From: Filomicrobium insigne
Lineage (GTDB): Bacteria; Pseudomonadota; Alphaproteobacteria; Rhizobiales; Hyphomicrobiaceae
Reading direction: 5' to 3'
Assembly (NCBI RefSeq): GCF_900104305.1
Contig: NZ_FNJC01000002.1
Coordinates: 496,001-560,000, forward strand
DNA length: 64,000 bases
How positions within the stretch are numbered: position 1 is the first letter of the stretch; every line of letters starts with the position of its first letter. Made by a program: the position numbers and the translations under genes. The notes beneath the pieces were generated by a model. That model ran no database searches and had not been told where the DNA came from. It was given only the letters and a program-made list of their open reading frames with translations. Positions 1-11,503 of the stretch are shown piece by piece.

Positions 1-2575
<2,575 letters not shown>

Positions 2576-2756
2576 AAGCGAGCCTCTCTACGCACGTCGC
2601 TCTGAATCTGGCTCCCGCAAATGACCGGGAAAACCCAGAACGCATCGCGCCATGATAGACTCATTACCATTGCCGCCCAGAGCCAAACTCTGGCGCGACA
2701 TCGGCAGGTTCGCTTTTAGTAGATTTGGTCTTCCGACACGGCAGTCAATGGGCGCG

Positions 2757-3644
2757 TCAACCGCCCAACGACAGCTTAGGAAGGCTCTTCCACGCTTGTG
2801 ATAGCCAGGAGCCGCTATCCTCACGCGGCGCAAGACCATCCGAAGCGAGCAACGCATAAGCGTCCTTGTACCACTTCGAATTCGGGAAGTTGTGGCCAAG
2901 AACAGCAGCCGCTGTCTGCGCTTCCTGCTTAATACCCAACGCCATATAGGCTTCCGTCAAACGCATCAAAGCTTCTTCAACGTGTGCGGTCGTCTGGTAA
3001 TCCGTCACAACGGTTTTAAAGCGATTGATGGCCGCGATGTAGTTATTACGCTTGAGATAATAGCGTCCGACCTCCATCTCCGCGCCAGCCAAAGTATCTT
3101 GGGCGACGCGAATGCGGTTCTCCGCATCCTTGGCATAGGGACTGTCGGGATAGCGTGTTCGCAATGTCTGAAGTTCGGCCAGCGCCTTCCGAGTAGCGGA
3201 CTGATCCCGGTTTGGCCCCTTCATCTCGTCGAAGTAGGACGACGCGATAATGTGGTGGGCCAACGCCGCTTCTTTCGTACCGGGATGCATGGTCGTGTAG
3301 CGCTGTGCCGAAGCAACCGCCTCAGGCGCCTTACCGGCCTTGTAATAAGCATAGGCGGCCATCACAATCGCCCGCCGGGCTTCCGGGGCATAAGGGTGAT
3401 CGCGATCCAGATCTTCGAACTTCTTAGCCGCGCGTTCGTACTTGCCGCGCGACAATAGCGAGTCGGCCTCCGCGTACATCTTTCCCGGAGGATCAGGATT
3501 GAGCGCCTTTGAGATATCATTGGACGATGCACATCCAGCCAGCGCCAGGACGAGGCCAATTACGGCGCCCCCTGTCAGCTGCCGCAGGCGTACAACGCTG
3601 GCCCCGCGGACGTGAACTGGACTTTGCCGATTATGCAAGATCAT
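2757..3644 (-). CDS. bamD: Outer membrane assembly lipoprotein BamD
   Basis: BamD is the essential lipoprotein of the BAM complex that inserts beta-barrel proteins into the outer membrane. The chosen start (3644) gives 295 residues and follows GAGG about 10 bases upstream; the frame is open 20 codons further but without a better ribosome site. A signal peptide ends in a lipobox, LALAGC. The body is a set of TPR-like helical repeats (YAEADSLLSRGKYERAA, HPYAPEARRA, YPDSPYAKDA, HNFPNSKWYKDAY), as expected for the YfiO/ComL family. It lies downstream of lpxC but is separated from it by a terminator, so it probably has its own promoter. Confidence 0.95.
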   Translation of the reverse strand: MILHNRQSPVHVRGASVVRLRQLTGGAVIGLVLALAGCASSNDISKALNPDPPGKMYAEADSLLSRGKYERAAKKFEDLDRDHPYAPEARRAIVMAAYAYYKAGKAPEAVASAQRYTTMHPGTKEAALAHHIIASSYFDEMKGPNRDQSATRKALAELQTLRTRYPDSPYAKDAENRIRVAQDTLAGAEMEVGRYYLKRNNYIAAINRFKTVVTDYQTTAHVEEALMRLTEAYMALGIKQEAQTAAAVLGHNFPNSKWYKDAYALLASDGLAPREDSGSWLSQAWKSLPKLSLGG

Positions 3645-3892
3645 CCCTGCCCTACCTCGCGGCCTTGAAAGTCCCGCGATCCAAGGGAAAGCCCAAAGCC
3701 TCACCCAAGACCGGAAGTTTCAAAAAACTGCGCCTCTTTTCAAATTCTTCCCAGCCAGCCCGCATGACGCCGTGACTCGACATGCCAAGCGCCTAATCGA
3801 GGTCATTTAAAGGGCATTCTGCTCCGAAGCAAAGCATTTACCCCGTACCCATCACGTTATCCAGTGGACCCGGGTCGCGCCCCAGAACAACG

Positions 3893-3922
3893 ATTATCCT
3901 ATGTCAATTGAGACGATCCCAA
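3893..3922 (-). promoter_or_regulatory. Possible sigma-70-type promoter for bamD
   Basis: On the minus strand a TTGGGA hexamer (3922-3917) and GATAAT (3898-3893) are separated by 18 bp. A perfect TTGACA also lies in the spacer but has no good -10 partner. The site is about 250 bp upstream of the bamD start. This is consensus matching only. Confidence 0.3.
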
Positions 3923-3938
3923 AGCAGCAACACTATGG

Positions 3939-3960
3939 CAACGCGTAAAAAATCGCGTTG
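3939..3960. promoter_or_regulatory. Palindrome upstream of the bamD promoter candidate
   Basis: CAACGCG and CGCGTTG form perfect 7-bp arms around the 8-base A/T spacer TAAAAAAT. It lies just upstream of the candidate -35 element, a position that would suit a regulator site. The cognate regulator is unknown. Confidence 0.35.
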
Positions 3961-4095
3961 AAAGTAAAATTCACGCGTCCCTTGATGCATCCTGGAAACA
4001 GCTCCGGCGACGAAAAACGAGCCTCAAAGCCAATCAAAGCGCGCACGACGTTGGCTCATCTTGAAAGCCCGCCACAGAGGACGAAACCGCCCACA

Positions 4096-4124
4096 AACAA
4101 AAACCGCCTCCCAGTGGGAGGCGG
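4096..4124 (-). terminator. Rho-independent terminator of lpxC
   Basis: On the minus strand a perfect 9-bp GC-rich stem (CCGCCTCCC / GGGAGGCGG, 3-base loop) is followed by TTTTTGTTTG. It begins about 60 bases after the lpxC stop. Confidence 0.9.
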
Positions 4125-4186
4125 CTAAGTAAATCAAGAGACCTGGATTGCCACGTAGCGACACGCCGGCGCTTTGAAAGCCGGGT

Positions 4187-5131
4187 TTAATGCGTACCTT
4201 CGGCAAAAACTTCAGGGAAGCTGACATTGACAGGGACAACATCGCGGACGCGCGGAGCGTGAACGATGGTCCATGCATATTCGTCTGCGAGAAGCGCCTG
4301 CAAAACGGAAGCATTCAGGCGGTGACCACCACGAACTGAACGGTATTTGCAGAGCAGCGGATGGCCAGCTAACGAAAGATCACCAACCGCATCGAGCATT
4401 TTGTGACGCACGAACTCTTCAGGATATCGAAGCCCCTCAGGGTTCATCACCTTATCGTCGCCGATCGCCACCGTGTTGTTGAGGTTGGCACCCAGAGCCA
4501 AACCGTTCTTCCAGAGCCTTTCGACATCACTCATGAAACCGAACGTACGTGCCCGCGACAGCTCATTGCGGAACACACCCGGCGTCATTTCGTAAGCGAG
4601 GCGCTGACGGCCAATAAGCGGCGTGTCGAAATCAATCTCGATGTCGAGATGGAAGCCCGAGTGCGGCATAATTTCGCCGAAACAATCACCATCTTCGACT
4701 CGGATAGGCTTCAAGACTTTGATGTAGGTCCGTGGAGTCTGAAGCTCAGTTACCCCAACCTCATCGATCGCCTCGACGAACATGGCGGAACTACCGTCCA
4801 TGATCGGCACTTCCTTGCTATCGATCTCGATGTAGCAGTTGTCGATGGAAAGTCCGCGAAGAGCGGCAAGAAGATGTTCGACGGTACTCACAGTATTGCC
4901 GTGATCGTCGCCGATAACCGTACATAAGGTTAGATTTTTAACTTGCTGCACGTTAGCGGGGATGTCTGCGATGACTCTACCGCGTTTCGTGACTAAGAAA
5001 CGGAGGCCAGTATCAGCTTCTGCTGGATGAAGCGAAACCGATACTGGCGCTCCACTGTGCACCCCCGTGCCTGTGAGCTCGATCTCGCGCGCAATTGTAG
5101 TCTGACGCGCGCCGATGAATCGATTCGACAT
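4187..5131 (-). CDS. lpxC: UDP-3-O-acyl-N-acetylglucosamine deacetylase LpxC
   Basis: LpxC catalyses the committed, zinc-dependent step of lipid A synthesis. The start at 5131 (MSNRFIG, 314 residues) is preceded by GAGGGA at good spacing; an in-frame ATG ten codons upstream is less likely. Zinc ligands are H86 (in STVEHLL), H243 and D247 (HKMLDAVGD). E85 and H270 (RGGHRLNAS) correspond to the catalytic Glu/His of the E. coli enzyme. Full length for the family. It lies after ftsZ, the usual alphaproteobacterial order, but is bounded by terminators on both sides (after ftsZ and after lpxC), so it is probably transcribed alone. Confidence 0.98.
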   Translation of the reverse strand: MSNRFIGARQTTIAREIELTGTGVHSGAPVSVSLHPAEADTGLRFLVTKRGRVIADIPANVQQVKNLTLCTVIGDDHGNTVSTVEHLLAALRGLSIDNCYIEIDSKEVPIMDGSSAMFVEAIDEVGVTELQTPRTYIKVLKPIRVEDGDCFGEIMPHSGFHLDIEIDFDTPLIGRQRLAYEMTPGVFRNELSRARTFGFMSDVERLWKNGLALGANLNNTVAIGDDKVMNPEGLRYPEEFVRHKMLDAVGDLSLAGHPLLCKYRSVRGGHRLNASVLQALLADEYAWTIVHAPRVRDVVPVNVSFPEVFAEGTH

Positions 5132-5453
5132 GTCTGTCGTCCCTCGTATCTGCCCCGGCAAAGGTCGCCACTTCCCAGCCCCGGCGACCTGCCACCCCCG
5201 GTCGAAATTCCCTGCCTAAACCCTTTGGTGTTGGTTCTTGATTGGCGCTTCCCGGCGCTGCTCAAGAAGGTTCAGGAAGAGTGAACTTGACCGTTAACAA
5301 TTGAACGATACCCGCCAGCCACAGCCCGCACAAATCACGCTTTCTTACACTGTGTTACCTAATCGTTTCAGCGTGGATTGAGGGACAGAAAAGCTCTCCG
5401 CATCACCGGAGAGAGCGCCGGCGAGCGTTAAATTACCGTGACATTACAGAATG
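5132..5453 (-). other. 322-bp gap between ftsZ and lpxC
   Basis: Contains the ftsZ terminator (5388-5416) and presumably the lpxC promoter. A weak minus-strand candidate is TTGTGC, 17 bp, TATCGT. No gene is supported. Confidence 0.5.
5388..5416 (-). terminator. Rho-independent terminator after ftsZ
   Basis: On the minus strand the arms CTCTCCG and CGGAGAG (7 bp, 6-base loop) are followed by CTTTTCT. It lies about 40 bases past the ftsZ stop and marks the end of the dcw transcription unit. Confidence 0.8.
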
Positions 5454-7088
5454 TTACGACCGCCTACGCGTATCAGAACGCGACTGTCCGGATACTGAAG
5501 GTAATTCACTTCCAGCGACCAAATCATCCCGATCGCCAGCATCCTGAAAGCTTTCTTCGCTTGCCTGTGCGTCGTCAGAAAACGAATCACCTTGCCGCCA
5601 GCCCAAATTTGTCAGCCGTCCGAACAACGAGCTCATCCGCGCCGCTGCAGGTGAGCGCGCCTCTTCATCTCCGGTCCCCCCACGTTTAGCTCGATATTCG
5701 CGCTGTCCGACGATTGGAAAATCCTCGACTTGCGGCATCCGTGGCCCGCGTCGAATCTCTCTCGGGCGCTGCGGTGTGAATTGCCCCTGCCCCGCGGAGT
5801 TCTGGTGCCCACCGTCAGGCTGCCCCTGTTTGGGAGCACCACCAGGGAAAGGTGGCAACCCCTCTTCGATGACGACATTCCCAGGAGCCGTCCAAGCTCC
5901 CCGCTCACCCCGCTGTCCGCCACTGCTCGCAGGTGCGGAAAGTGTTTGCTGCATAGCCGCAGCGAGCTCACGCTCGAAATCTTTTTGCCCCTGCTCGGGC
6001 AAGGGCGGCGGATTGAATGCACCAGATCCGAACACACCACCGGACCTATCCGGGACCGGTGGCGGCATCTGATATTGATCGGAATATTGGTCGCCGTAAT
6101 CGCCTTCACCCGATTGGCCAACCCTATTGACCATGCCTGAAGCGACAATCGAAACTCTCACGCGATCACCAAGGCTTTCATCGAAGGTCGCGCCGACGAT
6201 GATATTCGCGTCGGGATCAACCTCTTTGCGAACCCGTGTCGCTGCTTCGTCGACTTCATAAAGCGTGAGATTCGGCCCGCCACTGATCGAAAGCAGCAAC
6301 CCCTTGGCGCCCTGAAGGCTGACATCATCGAGCAGCGGATTGTGGATAGCCTCTTCGGCCGCGGTTATCGCCCTGCTCTCGCCTTCAGCTTCGCCCGTTC
6401 CCATCATGGCAGCGCCCATGCCACTCATGACAGCACGAACATCCGCGAAATCAAGATTTATGAGGCCTTCCTTGACGATCAGATCGACGATGCAGGCAAC
6501 ACCGGAATAAAGAACCTGGTCCGCCAGCAAAAACGCTTCTGCGAACGTCGTTTTCTCATTCGCGATGCGGAACAAATTCTGGTTCGGAATGACGATCAGC
6601 GTATCGACGTTCTCGCGCAGCTCAGCGATACCCGTCTCGGCCATCCGCGCGCGGCGACTTCCCTCGAATTGGAAGGGTTTTGTAACGACGCCAACGGTCA
6701 AAATACCAAGTTCACGCGAGATGCGCGCAATCACGGAAGCTGCACCGGTGCCCGTACCACCACCCATACCGGCAGCGAGAAACACCATATGGGAACCGGT
6801 AATCTGCGCGCGAATCTCATCAATCGCTTCTTCCGCAGCAGCTTGGCCGATCTCGGGACGCGCGCCGGCACCCAAACCTTCCGTAAGGTTTGTGCCAAGT
6901 TGTATACGGTGTTCTGCACTGGAGGCAGCCAAAGCCTGCGCGTCGGTATTCGCCGCCACGAAATCGACGCCGGTCAACCCCGCCGCGATCATGTTATTGA
7001 TCGCGTTGCAGCCCGCACCGCCGATACCAATCACGGTTAGCCTGGGTCTCAGATCCGTGAGCTTTGGCAGTTGCAGATCAATGCTCAT
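5454..7088 (-). CDS. ftsZ: Cell division GTPase FtsZ
   Basis: FtsZ is the tubulin-like GTPase that forms the division ring. It has 544 residues: the N-terminal GTPase domain ([13 protein letters not shown] near 20, tubulin signature GMGGGTGTG near 108), the C-terminal core domain to about 320, and a long Pro/Gln/Gly-rich linker typical of alphaproteobacteria. The linker keeps PQVEDFPIV and a MSSLFGRL stretch seen in relatives. The protein then ends in [10 protein letters not shown] plus a basic tail instead of the usual EIPAFLRRQ-like C-terminal peptide that binds FtsA and other partners; see findings. Last gene of the dcw run, followed by a terminator; ftsA is 124 bp upstream. Confidence 0.98.
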   Translation of the reverse strand: MSIDLQLPKLTDLRPRLTVIGIGGAGCNAINNMIAAGLTGVDFVAANTDAQALAASSAEHRIQLGTNLTEGLGAGARPEIGQAAAEEAIDEIRAQITGSHMVFLAAGMGGGTGTGAASVIARISRELGILTVGVVTKPFQFEGSRRARMAETGIAELRENVDTLIVIPNQNLFRIANEKTTFAEAFLLADQVLYSGVACIVDLIVKEGLINLDFADVRAVMSGMGAAMMGTGEAEGESRAITAAEEAIHNPLLDDVSLQGAKGLLLSISGGPNLTLYEVDEAATRVRKEVDPDANIIVGATFDESLGDRVRVSIVASGMVNRVGQSGEGDYGDQYSDQYQMPPPVPDRSGGVFGSGAFNPPPLPEQGQKDFERELAAAMQQTLSAPASSGGQRGERGAWTAPGNVVIEEGLPPFPGGAPKQGQPDGGHQNSAGQGQFTPQRPREIRRGPRMPQVEDFPIVGQREYRAKRGGTGDEEARSPAAARMSSLFGRLTNLGWRQGDSFSDDAQASEESFQDAGDRDDLVAGSELPSVSGQSRSDTRRRS

Positions 7089-7212
7089 CGCGTTCCCGCC
7101 TTGCCTGAAGCGGCCGCCCGGTCAAATGACGACCGGCCTCGTTGTTTATGTCTACAGCCCACGGCTTACCCCGCGCTAACGTCACAAGCCCGGCACTCCC
7201 GTAGAGAGCGCC

Positions 7213-8484
7213 TCACAAGGCCTCCATGAGCCACTGACCGACACGCCCCAGATAGCTCTTTGGCGGCGCTGATTTCGGAACATCATAGGCCATCGTCTCT
7301 GCCCCAGAGACCGTGCTGGCCATAAGCAAACCAGCCACGGTGGAAAAAGCAGGTGTCGACACGTTCTGCGGCAATCCTGAAATGGCCATAGGCCGGCCAA
7401 CACGAACCGGTGCGCCAAAAATATTTGCTGCATAGGGACCAATTCCGACAAGTTCGCTGCCGCCGCCGGTGAGAACGATTCGCCCGCAGGCATACGGACG
7501 CATGCCACTACGGTCGAGCTGCGTGGCCACGCGGGCCAGCAACGCCTCGACCCTGGGCGCCACGACACGGGCGAGTTGCGCCTTCGTCGCCTGATACAGC
7601 CCCCCGTCCTCCTCGTCCGCGAGCGCGTAAGAAAACGTCTCGTGCTCGTCCGATTGTGCTCCGATCATTGAACCATAAAGCGCCTTGATTCGCTCGGCCT
7701 CTGCAAGTGGCGTCTGCAATGCGCGAGCGATATCGTAAGTAATCAGGTCGGCTCCGAGCGGAATGACGCTCGCGTGCAGAAATTGGCCATTTGCGAAACA
7801 GGCGATCTTGGTTGTGCCGCCGCCGATATCAATGCACGTCACGCCCTGTCGCTGTTCTTCTTCGGTCGTGACAGCCAAAGCGCTTGCATAGGGCGACGCG
7901 ACGACACCGGAAATCGACAGATAGCAACGTTCGATCATGACCATCAGGTTGCGAAGAGGTGCCTCTTCCGCAGTCACCGTATGCAGATCGGCCGTCACAC
8001 GGCGCGCCGCCATTCCGCGGGGATCGCTGGCACCCGTGTTGCCATCGAGGCGATAACCGATGGTGTTCATATGCACGAGGCGCCGTCCGTCACGTTCTGC
8101 GAACGAGCGTCCTCCAGCCATCAGGCGGCCTATGTCCCCCGCCTCAACGACACCGCTCTCGATCTCCGCATTAGCTGCAAACGTCTGAGACTTGAGCTCA
8201 CCACAACCAACGCTGACGTGCACACCTTCCAGGGTGACGCCCGCCATGCGCTCAGCTTTGCCGATTGCCGCACGCGCGCAACGCTCTGCTTCGTCTAGAT
8301 CCGTGATGATTCCCGCTTGAGTACCGCGCGCAGGCTGCACACCCAGGCCAACGATCCGTATATTTGCTGGCCCGGCCTCTCCGGGAGATATAGCCGCTAT
8401 GAGACAAACGGTTTTGGAGCTGCCGACATCGACGACGCCGATGACACCGCGCCCTCTTACTTGTTGACGATCTGCTCTCAGCAC
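7213..8484 (-). CDS. ftsA: Cell division protein FtsA
   Basis: FtsA is the actin-like ATPase that tethers FtsZ filaments to the inner membrane. The frame opens at GTG 8508, but a second GTG at 8484 is preceded by GAGG at a spacing of six and is the better start (423 residues). Actin-fold phosphate motifs are visible: VVDVGSSKT and CIDIGGGTTK, and the later VLTGGGSEL. The C-terminus ends in an amphipathic helix (SYLGRVGQWLMEAL), the expected membrane anchor. It follows ftsQ by 57 bp and precedes ftsZ. Confidence 0.97.
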   Translation of the reverse strand: MLRADRQQVRGRGVIGVVDVGSSKTVCLIAAISPGEAGPANIRIVGLGVQPARGTQAGIITDLDEAERCARAAIGKAERMAGVTLEGVHVSVGCGELKSQTFAANAEIESGVVEAGDIGRLMAGGRSFAERDGRRLVHMNTIGYRLDGNTGASDPRGMAARRVTADLHTVTAEEAPLRNLMVMIERCYLSISGVVASPYASALAVTTEEEQRQGVTCIDIGGGTTKIACFANGQFLHASVIPLGADLITYDIARALQTPLAEAERIKALYGSMIGAQSDEHETFSYALADEEDGGLYQATKAQLARVVAPRVEALLARVATQLDRSGMRPYACGRIVLTGGGSELVGIGPYAANIFGAPVRVGRPMAISGLPQNVSTPAFSTVAGLLMASTVSGAETMAYDVPKSAPPKSYLGRVGQWLMEAL

Positions 8485-8541
8485 GTTCCACCTCAATGAT
8501 CTGAGCACGCTGGGACGCCTATCAGCCTCGCGCCCTCTGCT

Positions 8542-9468
8542 TTAGCCTGCCCGCATGATCAACTCACGAATACTCCGCGGCTCGACATCCGTACCGGCTT
8601 CTTTCACGAGAGTCCGAACAGCGATACGGCCAGAGGTCCGCACATCGATTACGGAATGCCCCGCGGCCAACACCGCGGCAAAGTCCGGCCACGCTTTGAG
8701 ATCCGCCAGAGCCGTGGCTTCGCCAGTTGCAGGCAACTCAATTTGATTCCCATCCACCAGATGCAACCGCCATCTACGGCCGGCGACACGCTCCGCCTGT
8801 TGCAGCGCTCCGGAAAGATCGGCATGCGCCGATAAAAGCGCCATGAGTGCCGAGGCTTCCTTCGCCGCACCCTCCCCGGCAATTTGAACAAGGCCGGATG
8901 GAGCGGTATGCCGCTCGGCAGCCGACAAGACCCGTCCCTCGCGATCAACGATCAACAGATCCTTTCCATGCTGCCACAACGCATACGGAACCCGTTCTGT
9001 TATCTCGACAATCATTTGATCCGGGTAAACGCGCGTGATCGACGCCCGCTCCACCCAGGACAACTCTTCAACCGCACGACGCGCCGCCGCAAAATCGAAG
9101 CTCAGAACAGATCGGGCCTTATCGAGTCCCAAGGCATCAAAGACATCGCCATCTGGCGTAAAACGATGACCCTTAAGCGTGACCTGATCGATGCCGAATC
9201 CACTCCAACCGACAACGCGATCCAACTCAGCACTGACTGAAGACATCGTCCGAGTCTGTTCTCCGCCTTGCGTCAGTATCCAGAACAAACCGATCCCGAC
9301 GAGCCCCGCAATGGCGATGCTTGTGACACGCAAAGCCACAGAAACCCGGCGTGGACGCGCCCGCTCGTTGGGCCAGTCATAATCAGGAAGGGAACCAGCA
9401 TCATCCGAATGAGGCGACGCTGCGCGAGCGCTCCTAAACAATCCGGAAAACGCACCTACCTGTTGCAA
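8542..9468 (-). CDS. ftsQ: Cell division protein FtsQ
   Basis: FtsQ is a bitopic membrane protein of the divisome that joins FtsL/FtsB and the septal synthase. It has 308 residues: a cytoplasmic N-terminal tail of about 45 residues, one membrane segment (ITSIAIAGLVGIGLFWIL), then the POTRA domain (GIDQVTLKGHRFT, about 95-165) and the FtsQ beta domain (WRLHLVDGNQIELP). The alphaproteobacterial family length is normal. Its start overlaps the end of ddl by 13 bp, so translation is probably coupled. Confidence 0.95.
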   Translation of the reverse strand: MQQVGAFSGLFRSARAASPHSDDAGSLPDYDWPNERARPRRVSVALRVTSIAIAGLVGIGLFWILTQGGEQTRTMSSVSAELDRVVGWSGFGIDQVTLKGHRFTPDGDVFDALGLDKARSVLSFDFAAARRAVEELSWVERASITRVYPDQMIVEITERVPYALWQHGKDLLIVDREGRVLSAAERHTAPSGLVQIAGEGAAKEASALMALLSAHADLSGALQQAERVAGRRWRLHLVDGNQIELPATGEATALADLKAWPDFAAVLAAGHSVIDVRTSGRIAVRTLVKEAGTDVEPRSIRELIMRAG

Positions 9469-10403
9469 CTTGCGTCCTCGATAATCCAGCGAACCAACTC
9501 ACCGAACGACCATCCTGCGTGGGCTGCGAGCTCCGGCACCAAAGAAGTCGTCGTCATACCTGGCTGGGTGTTAACCTCGAGGCACACCAGTTCACCGGTA
9601 CCGCCGGGCGTATCGTCAAAGCGGAAATCAGCTCTGCTCACGCCGCGGCACCCCAGCGCCTGATGCGCCGCCAATGTGCATTTCCGTATAGATTGGTAAA
9701 TATCTGGTGAAAGCTTTGCAGGAACTTGATGGCGAGACCCGCCAGCCCCGTATTTTGCCTGATAATCATAAAATTGGAGACCTTCGGCGGGCAAAATGTC
9801 GGTGACGTCGGTCACGAAATCACCAATGACCGCACACGTCAGTTCCCGACCAGCCACATAACGCTCGACCATCACCACGTCGTCCAGGTCGCCATCCTCA
9901 CCGATCCGAACGGGAGGCGGTTCGTCGGCCTTCTGCACGATAACGACGCCGACGCTGGAGCCCTCCGTCAGCGGCTTGACCACGTATGGCGGCGGTAGCG
10001 CATGTTCTGCCATGGCTTGCCGTCGTGTGACGATGACTGCGTTCGCAACAGGGATGCCGGCCGGCTTCATCACGGCTTTGGCCCGCTCTTTGTGCATAGC
10101 GAGTGCCGAGGAAAGAACGCCCGAATGAGTATAAGGAATTTCAAGGCATTCAAGAACGCCTTGCACGCAGCCGTCTTCACCGAACTTTCCGTGAAGCGCG
10201 TTGAAACAAGCTTGCGGCTTCACCTCGACGAGCCGCTGAGCGATGTCACGCGTGACATCGATCCGTGTGACCCGGTAGCCTTCGCCCTCCAACGCATCAG
10301 CCACCGCTGCACCCGAATTAAGGCTGACCTCCCGTTCGGCCGACCATCCGCCCATGAGAACGGCAATATGCTCAAACGTACGCGCTGGCGCTGGCCCGAT
10401 CAT
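9456..10403 (-). CDS. ddl: D-alanine--D-alanine ligase
   Basis: Ddl makes the D-Ala-D-Ala dipeptide used by MurF. It has 315 residues with an ATP-grasp fold: N-terminal substrate domain (VLMGGWSAEREVSLNSG), the HGKFGEDG stretch, the ATP-binding KPLTEGSSVGV segment and the C-terminal metal-binding LEVNTQPGMT. All are as in DdlB-type enzymes. It lies between murB and ftsQ, the common proteobacterial order. Confidence 0.97.
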   Translation of the reverse strand: MIGPAPARTFEHIAVLMGGWSAEREVSLNSGAAVADALEGEGYRVTRIDVTRDIAQRLVEVKPQACFNALHGKFGEDGCVQGVLECLEIPYTHSGVLSSALAMHKERAKAVMKPAGIPVANAVIVTRRQAMAEHALPPPYVVKPLTEGSSVGVVIVQKADEPPPVRIGEDGDLDDVVMVERYVAGRELTCAVIGDFVTDVTDILPAEGLQFYDYQAKYGAGGSRHQVPAKLSPDIYQSIRKCTLAAHQALGCRGVSRADFRFDDTPGGTGELVCLEVNTQPGMTTTSLVPELAAHAGWSFGELVRWIIEDASCNR

Positions 10404-10520
10404 TTGGTCTCCGCATTCGTTATCTGAGTGGAAGCTGCTACAGCTCTTTTAAACTGGGAACGGGACGGAGGAACAGCCCGCCCCTGAGAGGTCGCCGAGA
10501 ACAATCGAGCTGCAGCGTGA

Positions 10521-11501
10521 TTACTGTTTCCCAGCGCCCGTGTTGGAAAGCTCAGCTAACGCCTCACCGGTAGGGCGCCCTTCAACGGGCTCACCAAGCC
10601 GAATAATTTCCCAGTTGAGCGTCACTCCCGACGTCGCCTTCACACGTGCCCGGACGGTTTCGCCAAGACGTTCGACATCTTCCGCGGTCGCTTCGGCGTC
10701 ATTGATGAGGAAGTTGCAGTGCATTTCGGAGACCTTTGCCCCGCCGACACGTAGCCCGCGACACCCCGCCTGGTCGACCAGCTTCCACGCCGAATGACCA
10801 TTCGGGTTTTTGAAGGTCGATCCCCCCGTCCGTTCACGGATCGGCTGATTCTGCTCGCGATAGTCTGCGACCTCTTCCATCTGCTTAAGGATTTCGGATG
10901 GCTCTCCCGGCTGGCCACGGAACGTTGCTTGCGTGAAAATATAGTCGGCCGGAACACTACAATGGCGATAGGTGTACCCCATGTCCGCGACGCTGAGCTC
11001 ATGAACGTTTCCGGCCCGATCCACGGCGCGAACGTATTCCAGAACATCCTTCGTTTCGACACCATGCGCACCGGCATTCATCCGCAAGGCCCCGCCAATT
11101 GAACCGGGGATGCCACGGTAGAAATGTAGTCCCGCAATCCCAGCTTCTCCGGCCGCCCGCGCAACTTTGACATCCGGCACCGCAGTCCCGACTCTTAGAC
11201 GATCCGGCCCGAGAACCTCAATGGTTCCAAATCCCCGGCCAAGCCTAATGACAACACCGCGAACGCCGCCATCGCGAACAAGGAGATTGGAACCGAGGCC
11301 CATCGTAAAAACCGGAACGTCGGCCGGAATAGATTTCAGGAAATAGACGAGATCGGCTTCATCTGCAGGCGTGAACAAAACCTGAGCCGGCCCACCCACG
11401 CGAAACCACGTGATGTCCGATAACATCGCATTCGCGGATAGCCGACCGCGCAGATCTGGCAGGTTTTGCAGCCAATCGGAAGTGGGATCGGCAAAGGCCA
11501 C
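10521..11501 (-). CDS. murB: UDP-N-acetylenolpyruvoylglucosamine reductase MurB
   Basis: MurB is the FAD-dependent reductase that makes UDP-MurNAc using NADPH. It has 326 residues. FAD-binding features include [23 protein letters not shown] and the [16 protein letters not shown] motif. The catalytic Ser is expected in [10 protein letters not shown]. The C-terminal [15 protein letters not shown] is typical. The start codon is only 2 bases after the murC stop, so coupling is likely. Confidence 0.97.
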   Translation of the reverse strand: MAFADPTSDWLQNLPDLRGRLSANAMLSDITWFRVGGPAQVLFTPADEADLVYFLKSIPADVPVFTMGLGSNLLVRDGGVRGVVIRLGRGFGTIEVLGPDRLRVGTAVPDVKVARAAGEAGIAGLHFYRGIPGSIGGALRMNAGAHGVETKDVLEYVRAVDRAGNVHELSVADMGYTYRHCSVPADYIFTQATFRGQPGEPSEILKQMEEVADYREQNQPIRERTGGSTFKNPNGHSAWKLVDQAGCRGLRVGGAKVSEMHCNFLINDAEATAEDVERLGETVRARVKATSGVTLNWEIIRLGEPVEGRPTGEALAELSNTGAGKQ

Positions 11502-11503
11502 GA

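Larger units (their letters stand above)
3645..4186 (-). other. 540-bp gap between lpxC and bamD: regulatory region
   Basis: No credible gene is seen here. It holds the lpxC terminator (4096-4124), a 7-bp-arm palindrome (3939-3960) and a possible promoter for bamD (3893-3922). The short open frames here overlap and have no family match. Confidence 0.6.

Noticed and set aside
2690-2715. CCAGAG/CTCTGG hairpin after bamD
   Set aside because: Short stem without a T-run; not convincing as a terminator.
9519-11102. Several plus-strand open frames across ddl and murB
   Set aside because: They are antisense shadows of clearly recognised minus-strand genes in a GC-rich genome.
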